This document shows, piece after piece, positions 24,931 through 36,171 of a DNA stretch of 64,000 nucleotides. The stretch spans positions 84,624,547 through 84,688,546 of the forward strand of contig CAMGYJ010000005.1 of assembly GCA_946122785.1 (NCBI GenBank). Direction: 5' to 3'. The notes under the pieces are model-generated. The model was not told the DNA's origin, made no database searches, and saw only the letters and a program-made list of their open reading frames with translations. A program made the translations under genes and the position numbers. How positions within the stretch are numbered: the first letter of the stretch is position 1; every line of letters begins with the position of its first letter. Origin of the DNA: Linum tenue. Taxonomy: Eukaryota > Streptophyta > Magnoliopsida > Malpighiales > Linaceae.

Positions 24931-25768
24931 TGTAGACACCACTTTTTGTCCGGGCTAAAACATATCTTTACCTAAATAAAAGTTAGTTTATATTGAAGAT
25001 TTGCAATAGTGAGTCCCAAACTATTTTCAAGCTAAAACATATTGATAGTGCTCTACATGAGTCGTGGTCACCATAACTTGACGAGATTAAGCAATAGCAA
25101 ATCTTGCTGAAAATAAGAGTTGAGATATTGAGCTTTGGTTTCACAAAATAGGAAATTTGACAATTGTGTGAATAGATCGTGGAATTAGCTTTTAAAACTT
25201 TGAGTCCTGTGAGGATTGGACCTCAATTCGAAGCAATAAAAGATAAGAAAATGAAATAATGGTCTAATGAAAATAAATTACAATTTACAAACACATCATT
25301 AAATAAAACTACCAATACAATGTTGTTACATACTAATATAAATAATTGTTACATTCATTTACAAATAAAATTCAATGATAAAAGAAATTTACGTCTACAT
25401 CAAAGCCCTAGTCAACCTCGGATCAAAGCCAAATCAACAAAAGTCAAAGCCCAACAGTCAGCTCCCAAAGCTCGGTCAACAAAAGTCAACTGTAGTCAGA
25501 GCTGACCGAACATTAGAATCCTAAAATAACCCTTAAAAACTTATCGATTTAAGTAGTACCCATTCAGGGCGTTGTGGGGTGTGAATACACTTCCCCACAC
25601 GTAACCGTACTCTCGAACCCAAAATCCTAAATTTCGCAGACCAAATTCCCAGTTTTGACCCTAAAGTCTAGATCGGTCCAAAAGGTTTTCGATCCACCAC
25701 AAGTAAGGTCGATGGCGACTCCGAGCATTTCTCGGCGGGTCTTCCGATTCGGTGGTGCAGTTGCGACA
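24931..25768 (+). repeat. 5' LTR with internal deletion (838 bp)
   Basis: 24931-25512 matches 30940-31520 and 25513-25768 matches 37473-37732. About 1520 bp present in the right LTR, including its TATA box, is missing between them, so this LTR probably cannot promote transcription. Confidence 0.85.
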
Positions 25769-25769
25769 G

Positions 25770-25787
25770 TGGCGACTCCGCTGGGGA
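25770..25787 (+). promoter_or_regulatory. Primer-binding site, tRNA-Arg type
   Basis: TGGCGACTCCGCTGGGGA is complementary to the 3' end expected of plant tRNA-Arg (ACG) with its CCA tail, one base inside the LTR. Confidence 0.8.
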
Positions 25788-28700
25788 CTTTGAGAGTCGA
25801 GCTATGGTAACAAATCGGTAAGTCTTCCTTTCCTTTGCTTAATGGGTGTTATGTGTTGACTATATTATTTTCTATTTAAATATAACTCGTATCTAATTAT
25901 TTGCATTCATACATTTAAAACTCTATAGCCGAGCTCTCCCTTAAGAAACTTAATGGTGTACCGTGACTTTTACAATAGTTGGAGGCATGCGAAACTCTCT
26001 AACCAAGTTGAACTCAAATCCGAGGGTGATTTGAGGTATTCGGCTAGCTCGAAAGAGCTATAGACGGATACAACTTGGGAACCAATATCCTAGAACTCAT
26101 TACCCAGGATATAGTCAGCTAGAAGCCACCTTAAACTATCTGAAACTTATTGCAAAGCCAGCCTTGAATCTTGTCGGTAAACCCTCGAGAAACCCTAGGC
26201 TTACCTAAATAGGGAATCTTTGTTTTGATTTTGATGTATGTTTTCTTATGACATGATTAATTGTGCTTTAGCGATGATTCGCAAGCGACGTGATTTGATT
26301 ATTCGCACAAAAAAAATAACTCGTGATTATCGTGCACTATTCATTCATTATACGATCAATCATGAAGGTAATTTTACCAGCATTCACGCATCAACTAAAA
26401 GCATCATGTTTCATACGTGAATTCATATAATTTATCTTGACCATCATGCATTCATCTCATTTAGCACCTTGGAACAACTTAACAATATCGAGAGTTTCGA
26501 AAATTGCTCATCCACAAGGACAAATTTAGACCTTAAGTACTCGTTCAGATTCAAAGTTGTGCTTGTGATAGAGTCATTCCAGAAGAAACTTGATGACATC
26601 AAAAGAGGTTTAACAGTATTTGAAGAAATGAAATAGTGGGTTGGCACATTGATGCATTTCTCAGAAAGTTTGAAGGAAAACCGACATCAACAAGACAATA
26701 CCTCAACGACAATCCACTGCCCAATTATGGAGATGAGTAGGCATGTTACTAAATAACGCTTCATTCGAGGATCATACAAACCCACACAATCAAATTAATG
26801 TCTAGATACTCTGCCATATTGAGAAAATGTGGCAACGTTTCCATCATAATAAAGAATGAAGTGTTACTCGCATTTTCACCTAGTTGGAATATTGTATGAC
26901 TACTACCAATCTTAATCTAAGACTTTGCATCAATGATTCTTTTTCAAAATGACGAATATCTTTTCCAAATTCTTTTTAAAATCTACCTTTATTCTGTTAC
27001 ATGGGAACATTAAAATTGCATTTCATATTTTCAAGTTAAGCCATGAGATTTTCATATTAAGCAACCATAAGCACCCACTGGTGTCGAGTGATTATAAACA
27101 CCCTACCGGTGTCAGGAATTTGAGCCGCCCACTTATTTTGAGAGTATCCACACATTGCTAGAGTTGAGAGAAAAACATCCCATTGGTGTCCATGTAATGT
27201 GAGCTAATTAGTCAAAGGGTGAAATGGGGATACGACACCAAGGCTACTTGTAGATTCTTGTCACTACCAGGATCGATCTTCTCTATCAAAGCAGGAATGA
27301 ACTACAAAGGAGGTCGATGGTTAAATTAAGATCCCAGATGTCGACATCATAATAGCCAAGCCCTCACAAAACCCTCACGTCCAGAAGACTGAGAAGTACA
27401 CCAAAGACTTGACATCAGTGATATGTCTCCCTTCAGAGAGGAATAGTCAAGTCGCTTAGCCAACAAGAAGGGCCACTCACATAGATCGATATATCGACGA
27501 ATCTCCTAACTCATAAAAGTTGGCGCACGAAATGAGAACAATCAAATTGAGAGCATGTAAGGGGGATAACAAATCCAAATAAGTTCCACAAAAAAAAGCC
27601 AAAAAGGTCATAAAAAAGCCAAAGAAAAATAATAAAAAAGGAGAGAATAGCAACAAAAAGAAAAATGTTGCTAGACTTACACGTCATATGCCCCCTACAT
27701 GAGCACTCGAAGCCAGAACGAATCATACTCGTCATGAATAAAAGTTACTACCTATTTATGTCAGAAGGCCAAAAGATGATTCTGGGTTTACCTTCGAAGT
27801 GATCATAAGAGCATAATGTAGGGTCGCTCTCTCAATCACCATATGTGTCCACTCAGACGATGCTAGTCATCAAATTGAGCGCCTTTCCAAACCAAAGTTT
27901 ATTTTCTTGTCAAGCTTCAAGAAATGACGAAAGAAACCCCTAATGAGAAGGATTCCTAAGACAAAAATGTCGGCATAAGCTTAAGTGCATCCCATGATGA
28001 TCCCTTATCATCCAAAACATTCAAGTCCAACGAGAACCCCCATGATAGAAGACTTTGACGACCATCACCACACCATACAAGGGTTTTCAGCATTCATCAT
28101 TTCGAGATCCGATGAGAAGTCAAAGTTTGAGTCATGCCCATATCTCCTTACCCATCCTTTTGAGGTCAAACATGGATCTCAACAAGTGAGAATATTTCCA
28201 AAATTGAACTTCTATCAAATGATCTTGGTTGCTAATTACTCAACCCCACCTCTCTCAACCAAGCTTAAAGACAAGGGGGAAACTTGAGGCAAATATATAT
28301 CTGCAAATATACCCGAGATGAGCCACCATTCTCGATGAAAATGAAACTTCCTAGACAAAGATCTCCTCCATCCATCAGTCGATCTCATACTTTGGGGCAA
28401 GCCAAATATCCCTCCACAACAAACTTTTCATGACAAGAAGGGATGATCTCATTTTTCCTTCAACCCGTCTCATACCTTGGGAGCAAGCCAAATATCCCTC
28501 AACACGAAGTTTCACATGACTAAAGTCAAATTTCATATAAATTTCCTTTAGCCGCCTCTCATTTGGAGAAAGTAACTTCTCAAAACACGAGAACTCTTAC
28601 GATTGGAACCCATATAGAAAAAGAGCCTCATTTCTGGAAAATTCCAAAAATCCCACAACAAGACCATACAAAGATCGCTCGAACTCTCCATATCTATACC

Positions 28701-30011
28701 TCGAGCACATTTTTTCCGTCTAACATGGTGACCAGCATCTTGATAGTAGCCGAAATATCATAAACTCAACGCACCCATAGGATTGAGTGAGAGTGAAACC
28801 GAGAGTGAGAATGAGAATGAGAGCGAGGGCTTATGAATATTCTCGTGGCTTAGCTTACAAAAAAAAACAAGAAAGTTTTAAACACTATGGTAATAACCAC
28901 TCAAGGAATCATCTTTCTCATATTTCACAAACTTCCCTCAAGCAAGGCTTTGCATTTCTAAAATCACGTTCTCATCATACTTTCTAAAATGAGATTTTCC
29001 AAACTTTGTTGCATTCATCTTACATCAAAATTGGTAAAAGTCACAGTTTGTTCCAAAAGCGGAAACACAAGTAACTCATCTACGAGGGCAAAGTGAGACG
29101 ACCTGGAGTAGGAGTTCAAATTCTCATAAGGTGGGTCTCCCAACTCTTTAGCTCATGAGTAAATGGGGAATCTCATATATTTTGAATGATTATGTTCAAG
29201 TTACCCAACCAGTAAATCAAACTATCCCTCGATAAAGTATTTTGTACCTCGCACCTCCCGATGAAGTCAATCAAGCATGTCTAGAAAATCGACATCAACA
29301 AGGCAATACCCCGAGATGACAAATTCCTCTTAGCCAATTACAACATGCTTGCATAGCAAGAAGATTACTCATACTAAAGGAGCACATTATCTTGAGACCA
29401 CCAAGCTACAAAATCCACCTACATAATCAACCTACCAAGCACATCCCATGAATGGGAAGATTATATGGCTAACACATCAGCCACTCAAACACTAGTGTCC
29501 AAGACGGAGAAAACAAAGGACCAACCTTCCATTAGTCCCTTGAAACGACATACCTTGGGCTCACTGAGAAACCAAAGAGGAAATACTAGATGTCATTCCC
29601 ATTTCGACGAGATAATGACATGCTAAAGCAAGGAAGTACCCACCGGCGACACCCATGCTACTCCAACATGGGCACAACTAAGGAACGTGTCGAACAAAAG
29701 AAAATGATACAATTTTTGTGGGTGATCAATTTGAAGAAACTCATGGCAAAAAAAAACATTATTTCACACCAATTACCTAACATCATATTTGTGTACAAAA
29801 AATACCAAACATCAAATCCTCTACTCTGCATAACATTCACAAAATCATATTTTAACAAGGCCTATTATGCGGCCATTTTCCAAAATTGTTACACTACATC
29901 ATCATGCATTTAGGATATTCATGATTCATCACCCGCTATTCGGTCACTTTCTAAAGCATCCTGGTACTTATCACATGACATAACCATTCATCATAATCAT
30001 TTACAAAATAA
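25788..30011. other. Internal region of the tRNA-Arg element without recognisable genes
   Basis: About 4.2 kb with only short frames (the longest is near 100 codons, for example 27985-28287) and no zinc knuckle, DTG/DSG, RT or integrase motif on either strand. Short phrases recur, such as GACATCAACAAG...CAATACC at about 26680 and 29290, and CATACCTTGGG/CATACTTTGGG near 28390 and 28470, pointing to internal duplication. Confidence 0.55.
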
Positions 30012-30725
30012 CACTTTGATGTTTCGTCGACTATCACGGACACCCTAAAGAATTTGTTTCTTCGACTATCACGAGCAAATTAAGACCTTCGTACTAGACT
30101 TGTTCCGTCGACTATCATAGGCAACCTAGAACTTACCTAAAGAATCTCTTTCGTCAACTATCACGAGCAATAAAACCTTTGTACTAGACTTGTTCCGTCG
30201 ACTATCACGGGCAACCTAGAACCTACCTAGAAAATTTTGTTTCGTTGACTATCACGAGCAATTTAAAAACTTCATACTAGACTTATTTCGTCGACTATCA
30301 CAGGCAACCTAGAACCTACCTAGAAATTTTGTTTCGCCGACTATCACGAGCAAATTAGATCCTCCTCCTAAACTTGTTCTGTCGACTATCACAGAAAATT
30401 TAGAAAACCTAGTCAATTTGTTTCGTCGACTATCACGAGCAAATTAGACCCCTTGCTAAACTTGTTCCGTCGAATATCACGGAGTAATTTAGAAAACTTA
30501 GTCAATTTGCTTCGTCGACTATCACGAGCAAATTAGGAACCCCCTGCTAATCTTGGTACATCGACTATCATGTGCAATTTAGAAAACCTAGTCAATTTGC
30601 TTCGTCTACTATCACGAGTAAATTAGACCCCCCCTGCTAAACTTGTTTGTCGACTATCACAGGCAATTTAGGAATTACCTAGTCAATTTGCTTCGTCTAC
30701 TATCACGAGCGAATAAGACCTAAAA
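30012..30725 (+). repeat. Tandem repeat, about 16 copies of a ~45-bp unit
   Basis: The core CGTCGACTATCACGAGCAA recurs about 16 times. Copies alternate between one followed by AATTAGACC and one preceded by CTTGTTCC and followed by AACCTAGAACC or AATTTAGAAAACC, so the higher-order unit is about 90 bp. It sits just before the 3' LTR. Confidence 0.85.
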
Positions 30726-30926
30726 AAAGACTAACACTGGCCATACTGCCATGAAAATAAAATAAACAAGTTATAAGTCCGCATAAATTTACCTTACCTC
30801 ACTTTAACTTACTTACCATAAAGGATTGGGCTAGACGCCCCAACCTTGTAACTATCGCAATATTAACCGGCCAAAAATGGTGCGCTATGATAACTTTGTA
30901 TACCTCTCAAATACCAAGAGATATAC

Positions 30927-30939
30927 AAATGGGGGCAAT
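30927..30939 (+). other. Polypurine tract of the tRNA-Arg element
   Basis: AAATGGGGGCAAT directly precedes the TGTAGACACC start of the right LTR at 30940. Confidence 0.75.
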
Positions 30940-31610
30940 TGTAGACACCACTTTTTGTCCGGGCTAAAACATATCTTTACCTAAATAAAAGTTAGTTTAT
31001 ATTGAAGATTTGCAATAGCGAGTCTCAAACTATTTTCAAGCTAAAACATATTAATAGTGCTCTAGATGGGTCATGGTCGCCATAACTTGACGAGATTAAG
31101 CAATAGCAACTCTTGATGAAAATAAGAGTTGAGATGTTGGGCTTTGGTTTGACAAAATAGGCAATTTGACAATTGTGTGAATTGATCGTGGAATTGGCTT
31201 TTAAGACTTCGAGTCCTGTGAGGATTGGACCTCGATTCGAAGCAATAAAAGATAAGAAAATGAAATAATGGTCTAATGAAAATAAATTACAATTTACAAA
31301 CACATCATTAAATAAAACTACAAATACAATGTTGTTACATACTAATCTAAATAACTATTACATTCATTTACAAATAAAATTCAATGATAAAAGAAATTTA
31401 AGTCTAAATCAAAGCCCTAGTCAACCTCGGATCAAAGCCAAATCAACTCCAGTCAAAGCCCAACAGTCAACTCCCACAGCTCGGTCAACAAAAGTCAACT
31501 ATAGTCAGAGCTGACCGAACTGACCCGTTGACCCTGTCCAACCATTAACCAAAACCGATCAGGCTCAAACCGGCACTGTAGCATACTTGGGGATCAAGCT
31601 GTCTTTTCCC

Positions 31611-31618
31611 TATAAAAA
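31611..31618 (+). promoter_or_regulatory. TATA box of the LTR
   Basis: TATAAAAA follows a pyrimidine run in the right LTR. The corresponding stretch is deleted from the left LTR. Confidence 0.65.
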
Positions 31619-31744
31619 GACCCCATTGGGCTGTTGCAAAGGGGACAGCTTCTCTTCTTCTCTCCCAAACTTCCTGCCGAAAACTATTTTCTTCTTCTTG
31701 ATCCTTTTTCTTCTTACAGACAACGAACATCTGCCAAACAGAGG

Positions 31745-32704
31745 TGATGAGCCCGAACTCAGGTCTCAAGAGATCAAAGTCGCGCAAACAGCTAGCTTGG
31801 TCAGGAATTAGATCTCGAACAAAAACAGAACTCGACCCTAACTTGGTCAAGCTCTTACAAACTCAATTTCGGATGGAAACGAACGGGAACCCTTACACCT
31901 GGAAGGAGGCACACTCGTTATGAGGAAGCTTTCGATGCAATCGATGGCGATTCTCGATTGATAAGCAAGGTTCAGCAAGTCTTTGATCGCAACCAAAAAC
32001 CAATCAAACTCACAAACTCTCTAGTTTGGGAATTGGAATAAAATTTATTCAATCAACATGTTCTGCTCACCCCTTCACCGTTCCAAGCCTTTTATAGGCA
32101 ATTACAACCTTCATCCTACGCTTAAAAGGAATCAACTCTAATCCTAATTCAACTATAACAATAATTACTACTAATCCTTGCGGCACAAGGAAATCAAGTC
32201 TTACATTACAAGGAAATAAACAGCTTAACATAGTTACTTTGGCCGCCTTGTTCAAGGACCAAACGAACTCCAATTCTTCAACCAATGCCTTTACGTTGTA
32301 GATTGTGAAATGTAGTTTCATGGGGTACTCGTCTCTGGCCATGGTTCTCCCCCATCTGTCCGGAATGAAGCCCTAAAGTAGTCACCTCCAACTCAGTTCC
32401 AGACTTAGCCATTTTTGAACAAAATTCCAGTTTCTGGCTAGCAACTTGGAGGCTTTAGAAAATCATTAAAATGGCTTCTCCTGGCTTATCCAATGCTTCC
32501 ATCGTGTAGAGAAACATCTCTAGTCCAGCCCCAAACTCTTGCCTTGTATTTCCTTCGAGCCATTTGAGCGTAGCAAGCTTCCAAAGATGGTACCCTGCAA
32601 CATAAAAATGACTTGAACAAAATTCACCCTCCTTATCCGTGATTGATCCTATTTTTTGATCGATCCTTTGAGGGTTGTAATTCGAGATGTTTGGGATCAT
32701 ATCA
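31745..32704 (-). repeat. 3' LTR of the gag-protease element
   Basis: 960 bp; partner of 35212-36171. The gag-protease reading frame runs into it and stops at 32455. Confidence 0.9.
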
Positions 32705-34413
32705 AGCCCTCCCTCTTTAAAAAGTGTTTCCCTCAACACTTTCGCCTTTCGTTGCTCAAACCGTTCACAAAATTGATCCCAAATTGGATCGAAAGAATGC
32801 TGCTCAAACACGGTTTTCGCCATAAGTTTGACAGCTTCCAATTCAGCTTCGATCTGTTTCAAAGCCTCCGTAGTGTTCCACGACTCACCTGCCACACAAA
32901 AATTACCAAAATTTTGACCCACAATCGGAATTTTCACATTTACACACCCCGACCAAAATTTTCTAGATTCCGGCGCCGGCGAGGGCTCCGACGAGTTCTT
33001 GGAGATTGGGTATTTCTTCTGGGGGCAATCTTGATCAAATTCGTGGCCTTTAGCTGCGTCGTCGGGCTTCCAGGGAGCGATCCCCATCATTATTGTGCGT
33101 CGAATTGGCCCGCGTCGTCCCCAATCATCATTGATGCATCTCCCGCCATTGGAATGTTTAAAATTCCCAGAAACCGGCAAAGCAAACCCAGTTTCCGGCG
33201 ACCCCAAATTGAAATTGGGTAATTTCGCGTCCGGCTTCTCCCCGTCCAATTGATCGATCCTCAAGCTTCCTTGGAAGATTCTGAGCTTGTCCACAGTCGC
33301 CAATAGCTTCGAATCACTCCCAAACTCCTCGTCCAATTCACACTTCTCGCCGTCGTTGTTCTTCACCGTTTGGCCCGATAGTTTCGAATTGGGGCTTTTT
33401 GATACGAAGAGATTCGGTCCCAATTGACCTGGGCTACACGTTCCTGGGACCTTGACGAAGGTGGCAACGTCTTTGGCTCGGCCTGGACTGCCTTCAACTC
33501 TTCCCCCCAATTCACTCTCTCTCTTCCCCTGCATTGTCGTCGGCGAGTAACAGAGTGGCCGAGCCGATCGGCTTCGAAACCCCATAGGGCGCAGCAAGGC
33601 GGTTAGCGCATACCGTTGAACGAGGAGACTGCTTCCCTTTCGCGACCCGCCTTCTTCATGCGCTCGATTAGCCGCCAGCTGACGTTGGTCATCTCGGACT
33701 TCCGCCGGTGACAACGGCGTGAGCTTGAGCTTCTTCCCTCCATGTTCAAAAGTGTAACAATTGGTGCGGCCATGGTGAGTTACCCCACGATCAAATTGCC
33801 AAGGTCGTCCAAGAAGCAGATGAGCCACCTGCATTGGCGCAACATCGCACAAAATTCGATCCTTGTAATGTCGGAGCTCAACATCAACCCAAGCTTGTTT
33901 TGTCACTCGTACTGCTCCATGATCATTAAGCCAGTGAAGGCTATAAGGCTCCTGATGCTTGATTGTGTTATGCCCAAGTTTCCTTACTGTTTCCAGGCTT
34001 ACAACGTTGGTACAGCTACCACCGTCGATTACCAGCGAGAGCAGATTTCCTTGACTTCGACAGCGTGTGTGAAACAGATTACTTCGCTGCTGGGTTTCGC
34101 TTTCAGCATCAATCGTCAAAGCACGCCTGCTCACCATTGTAAATTTGCCTGGAGCGGGAGCCGCAATGATCTCTTCATCCACTTCCTCATCGGTGGAGTC
34201 ATCATTGATCTTGTTATCTTCAACTTCAGACTCGGAGTAGTATTCTCCGTCGCGAAGAACCAGTGTCTTCGTGTTTGGGCACTGAAACGATTTGTGACCA
34301 CGACCGTGGCACTTGAAGCACTCCAATCGGCTGGTCGTGCTTCCAACTCTCTCCTGGTCGCCACAGGAGCTTGCAAGTTCCTTCTTCTTCTTAATTGAAC
34401 CTTCTCCCACCAT
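32455..34413 (-). CDS. Zinc knuckle-protease frame with a long unassigned C-terminus (652 aa)
   Basis: Starts with ATG at 34413. Residues 32-45 are a CCHC zinc knuckle (CFKCHGRGHKSFQC), followed by an acidic stretch. LVIDGGSCTNVVS (about 127-139) is a retropepsin-type active site, and LLLGRPWQFDRG (about 197-208) is its usual downstream motif. Where RT would begin, the frame instead continues about 380 codons without a stop through sequence I cannot assign, including a helical stretch (ALKQIEAELEAVKLMAKTV), crosses the polypurine tract and ends inside the LTR. The upstream capsid half is in another frame (34131-35210), so Gag is broken by a frameshift or deletion. The unassigned part could be captured host sequence or a lineage-specific domain. 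Confidence 0.7.
   Translation of the reverse strand: MVGEGSIKKKKELASSCGDQERVGSTTSRLECFKCHGRGHKSFQCPNTKTLVLRDGEYYSESEVEDNKINDDSTDEEVDEEIIAAPAPGKFTMVSRRALTIDAESETQQRSNLFHTRCRSQGNLLSLVIDGGSCTNVVSLETVRKLGHNTIKHQEPYSLHWLNDHGAVRVTKQAWVDVELRHYKDRILCDVAPMQVAHLLLGRPWQFDRGVTHHGRTNCYTFEHGGKKLKLTPLSPAEVRDDQRQLAANRAHEEGGSRKGSSLLVQRYALTALLRPMGFRSRSARPLCYSPTTMQGKRESELGGRVEGSPGRAKDVATFVKVPGTCSPGQLGPNLFVSKSPNSKLSGQTVKNNDGEKCELDEEFGSDSKLLATVDKLRIFQGSLRIDQLDGEKPDAKLPNFNLGSPETGFALPVSGNFKHSNGGRCINDDWGRRGPIRRTIMMGIAPWKPDDAAKGHEFDQDCPQKKYPISKNSSEPSPAPESRKFWSGCVNVKIPIVGQNFGNFCVAGESWNTTEALKQIEAELEAVKLMAKTVFEQHSFDPIWDQFCERFEQRKAKVLRETLFKEGGLDMIPNISNYNPQRIDQKIGSITDKEGEFCSSHFYVAGYHLWKLATLKWLEGNTRQEFGAGLEMFLYTMEALDKPGEAILMIF
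32705..32718 (-). other. Polypurine tract of the gag-protease element
   Basis: The minus strand reads AAAGAGGGAGGGCT, next to the 3' LTR. Confidence 0.8.
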
Positions 34414-35210
34414 GTAGCAGCATAATCGGTGAATTCATACGTCGCCAATGTGACCTTCTGCGAATCGCTATAGTTGCCGCACTGAAAAAACAAAGTAATC
34501 TTCCTCTCCCAATCCAGGTATGCAGCAGCGTTGATTGTTCCTTGAAAGGCTGGAATCGAGAGTTTAATTCCCCTCAATTCCGATACGGGCACCTCCTCTG
34601 TTCCTTGTTCAGCTCGCAACACTCCTGCTCGTTGATGGTGTGGTGGGTGTTGGTTGACGTCCAGGGTCATCAGTTGTCGTTCTAGCACTATAACGCGTTC
34701 GGCCAGAGCTTGATTGTTGGCCTCGGTGCCATTCCTCCTCGGAATCCCTTGATTCGCCAGCGGTGGGAACCCCTGCTCGTGAGCAGCATGAGTTCTGAGC
34801 GGCGTCGCCGCCATTGGTTCCTCCGGCTGTCGCAGCATTGTTACCTGGCGAGTCAGAGCATCAAATTTATTATTGATGTCTGCAAACCTTTCTTCTTGCC
34901 TATCCAGCTGGTTCTGCAACAGGGCCACGACTTGCTCCTGTAAGAATTGTTGCAGCCCCGCCATCGTAACAGGTTGAGCCTCTCCCATCGTCGATCCCAC
35001 TTGATTAGAAGTCGATGCCGAGTTAGAGGTTTGATTCTTTGATGCAGCTGCTGCTGCTTGTTTCTTCTTCTTTTTCTGTTCGGATAACAGCAGGGCAGGA
35101 TCACCTGTGACAGGGCCCTTCGACCTCGTCCAGTGACTTGCTCCGGCGCCGCCCTCCTTCGTTATCTCCGTGCTTGTGTCCACTGCGTTGAACCAGGCTA
35201 TAGATGCCAC
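34414..35210 (-). pseudogene. Gag N-terminal half of the gag-protease element
   Basis: Minus-strand frame with MAGLQQFLQEQVVALLQNQL, a coiled-coil-like ERFADINNKFDALTRQV, then GIKLSIPAFQGTINAAAYLDWERK and TDYAATWWEKV, which are capsid-type motifs. The plausible ATG is at 34991; the longer frame begins with GTG inside the primer site. After the WWEKV motif the frame loses similarity: compared with the related element at 59.6-63.5 kb, the central capsid block (there around FVPPFYHRDLHYSLHGIRQG) is missing. Confidence 0.7.
35196..35209 (-). promoter_or_regulatory. Degenerate primer-binding site
   Basis: The minus strand reads TGGCATCTATAGCC where the related element has TGGTATCAGAGC. Position two bases from the LTR is right, but several bases no longer pair with initiator tRNA-Met. 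Confidence 0.55.
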
Positions 35211-35211
35211 T

Positions 35212-36171
35212 TGATGAGCCCGAACTCAGGTCTCAAGAGATTAAAGTCGTGCAAACAGTTAGCTTGGTCAGGAATTAGATCTCGAACAAAAACAGAACTC
35301 GGCCCTAACTTGGTCAAGCTCTTACAAACTCAATTTCGGATGGAAACGAACGGGAACCCTTACACCTGGAAGGATGAACACTGGTTATGAGGAAGATTTC
35401 GATGCAATCGATGGCGATTCTCGATTGATAATCAAGGTTCAGCAAGTCTTTGATCGCAACCAAAAACCAATCAAACTCACAAACTCTCTAGTTTGGGAAT
35501 TGGAATAAAATTCATTCAATCAACATGTTCTGCTCACCCCTTCACGTTCCAAGCCTTTTATAGGCAATTACAACCTTCATCCTACGCTTAAAAGGAATCA
35601 ACTCTAATCCTAATTCAACTATAACAATAATTACTACTAATCCTTGCGGCACAAGGAAATCAAGTCTTACATTACAAGGAAATAAAACAGCTTAACATAG
35701 TTACTTTGGCCGCCTTGTTCAAGGACCAAACGAACTCCAATTCTTCAACCAATGCCTTTACGTTGTAGATTGTGAAATGTAGTTTCATGGGGTACTCGTC
35801 TCTGGCCATGGTTCTCCCCCATCTGTCCGGAATGAAGCCCTAAAGTAGTCACCTCCAACTCAGTTCCAGACTTAGCCATTTTTGAACAAAATTCCAGTTT
35901 CTGGCTAGCAACTTGGAGGCTTTAGAAAATCATTAAAATGGCTTCTCCTGGCTTATCCAATGCTTCCATCGTGTAGAGAAACATCTCTAGTCCAGCCCCA
36001 AACTCTTGGCTTGTATTTCCTTCGAGCCATTTGAGCGTAGCAAGCTTCCAAAGATGGTGCCCTGCAACATAAAAATGACTTGGACAAAATTCACCCTCCT
36101 TATCCGTGATTGATCCTATTTTTTGATCGATCCTTTGAGGGTTGTAATTCGAGAGGTTTGGGATCATATCA
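35212..36171 (-). repeat. 5' LTR of the gag-protease element
   Basis: 960 bp; partner of 31745-32704, with small differences such as cttcaccgttcc versus cttcacgttcc. Confidence 0.9.

Larger units (their letters stand above)
31745..36171 (-). mobile_element. Gag-protease-only LTR element (4427 bp)
   Basis: The 960-bp LTRs at 31745-32704 and 35212-36171 begin TGATGAGCCC and end ATATCA. The target duplication agagg is perfect (31740-31744 and 36172-36176). The LTRs differ only by scattered substitutions and single-base indels. The internal region of about 2.5 kb encodes Gag and a protease on the minus strand, but no RT, RNase H or integrase, so the element is non-autonomous and resembles the TR-GAG class. 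It sits in the 3' LTR of another element. Confidence 0.9.

Noticed and set aside
30012..30725. Possible CRISPR-like array
   Set aside because: Plant nuclear DNA; units are directly adjacent, degenerate and alternate in type, with no unique spacers. It is a transposon tandem repeat.
32656..33222. A 188-codon plus-strand frame
   Set aside because: Antisense to the gag-protease frame, with no recognisable motif.
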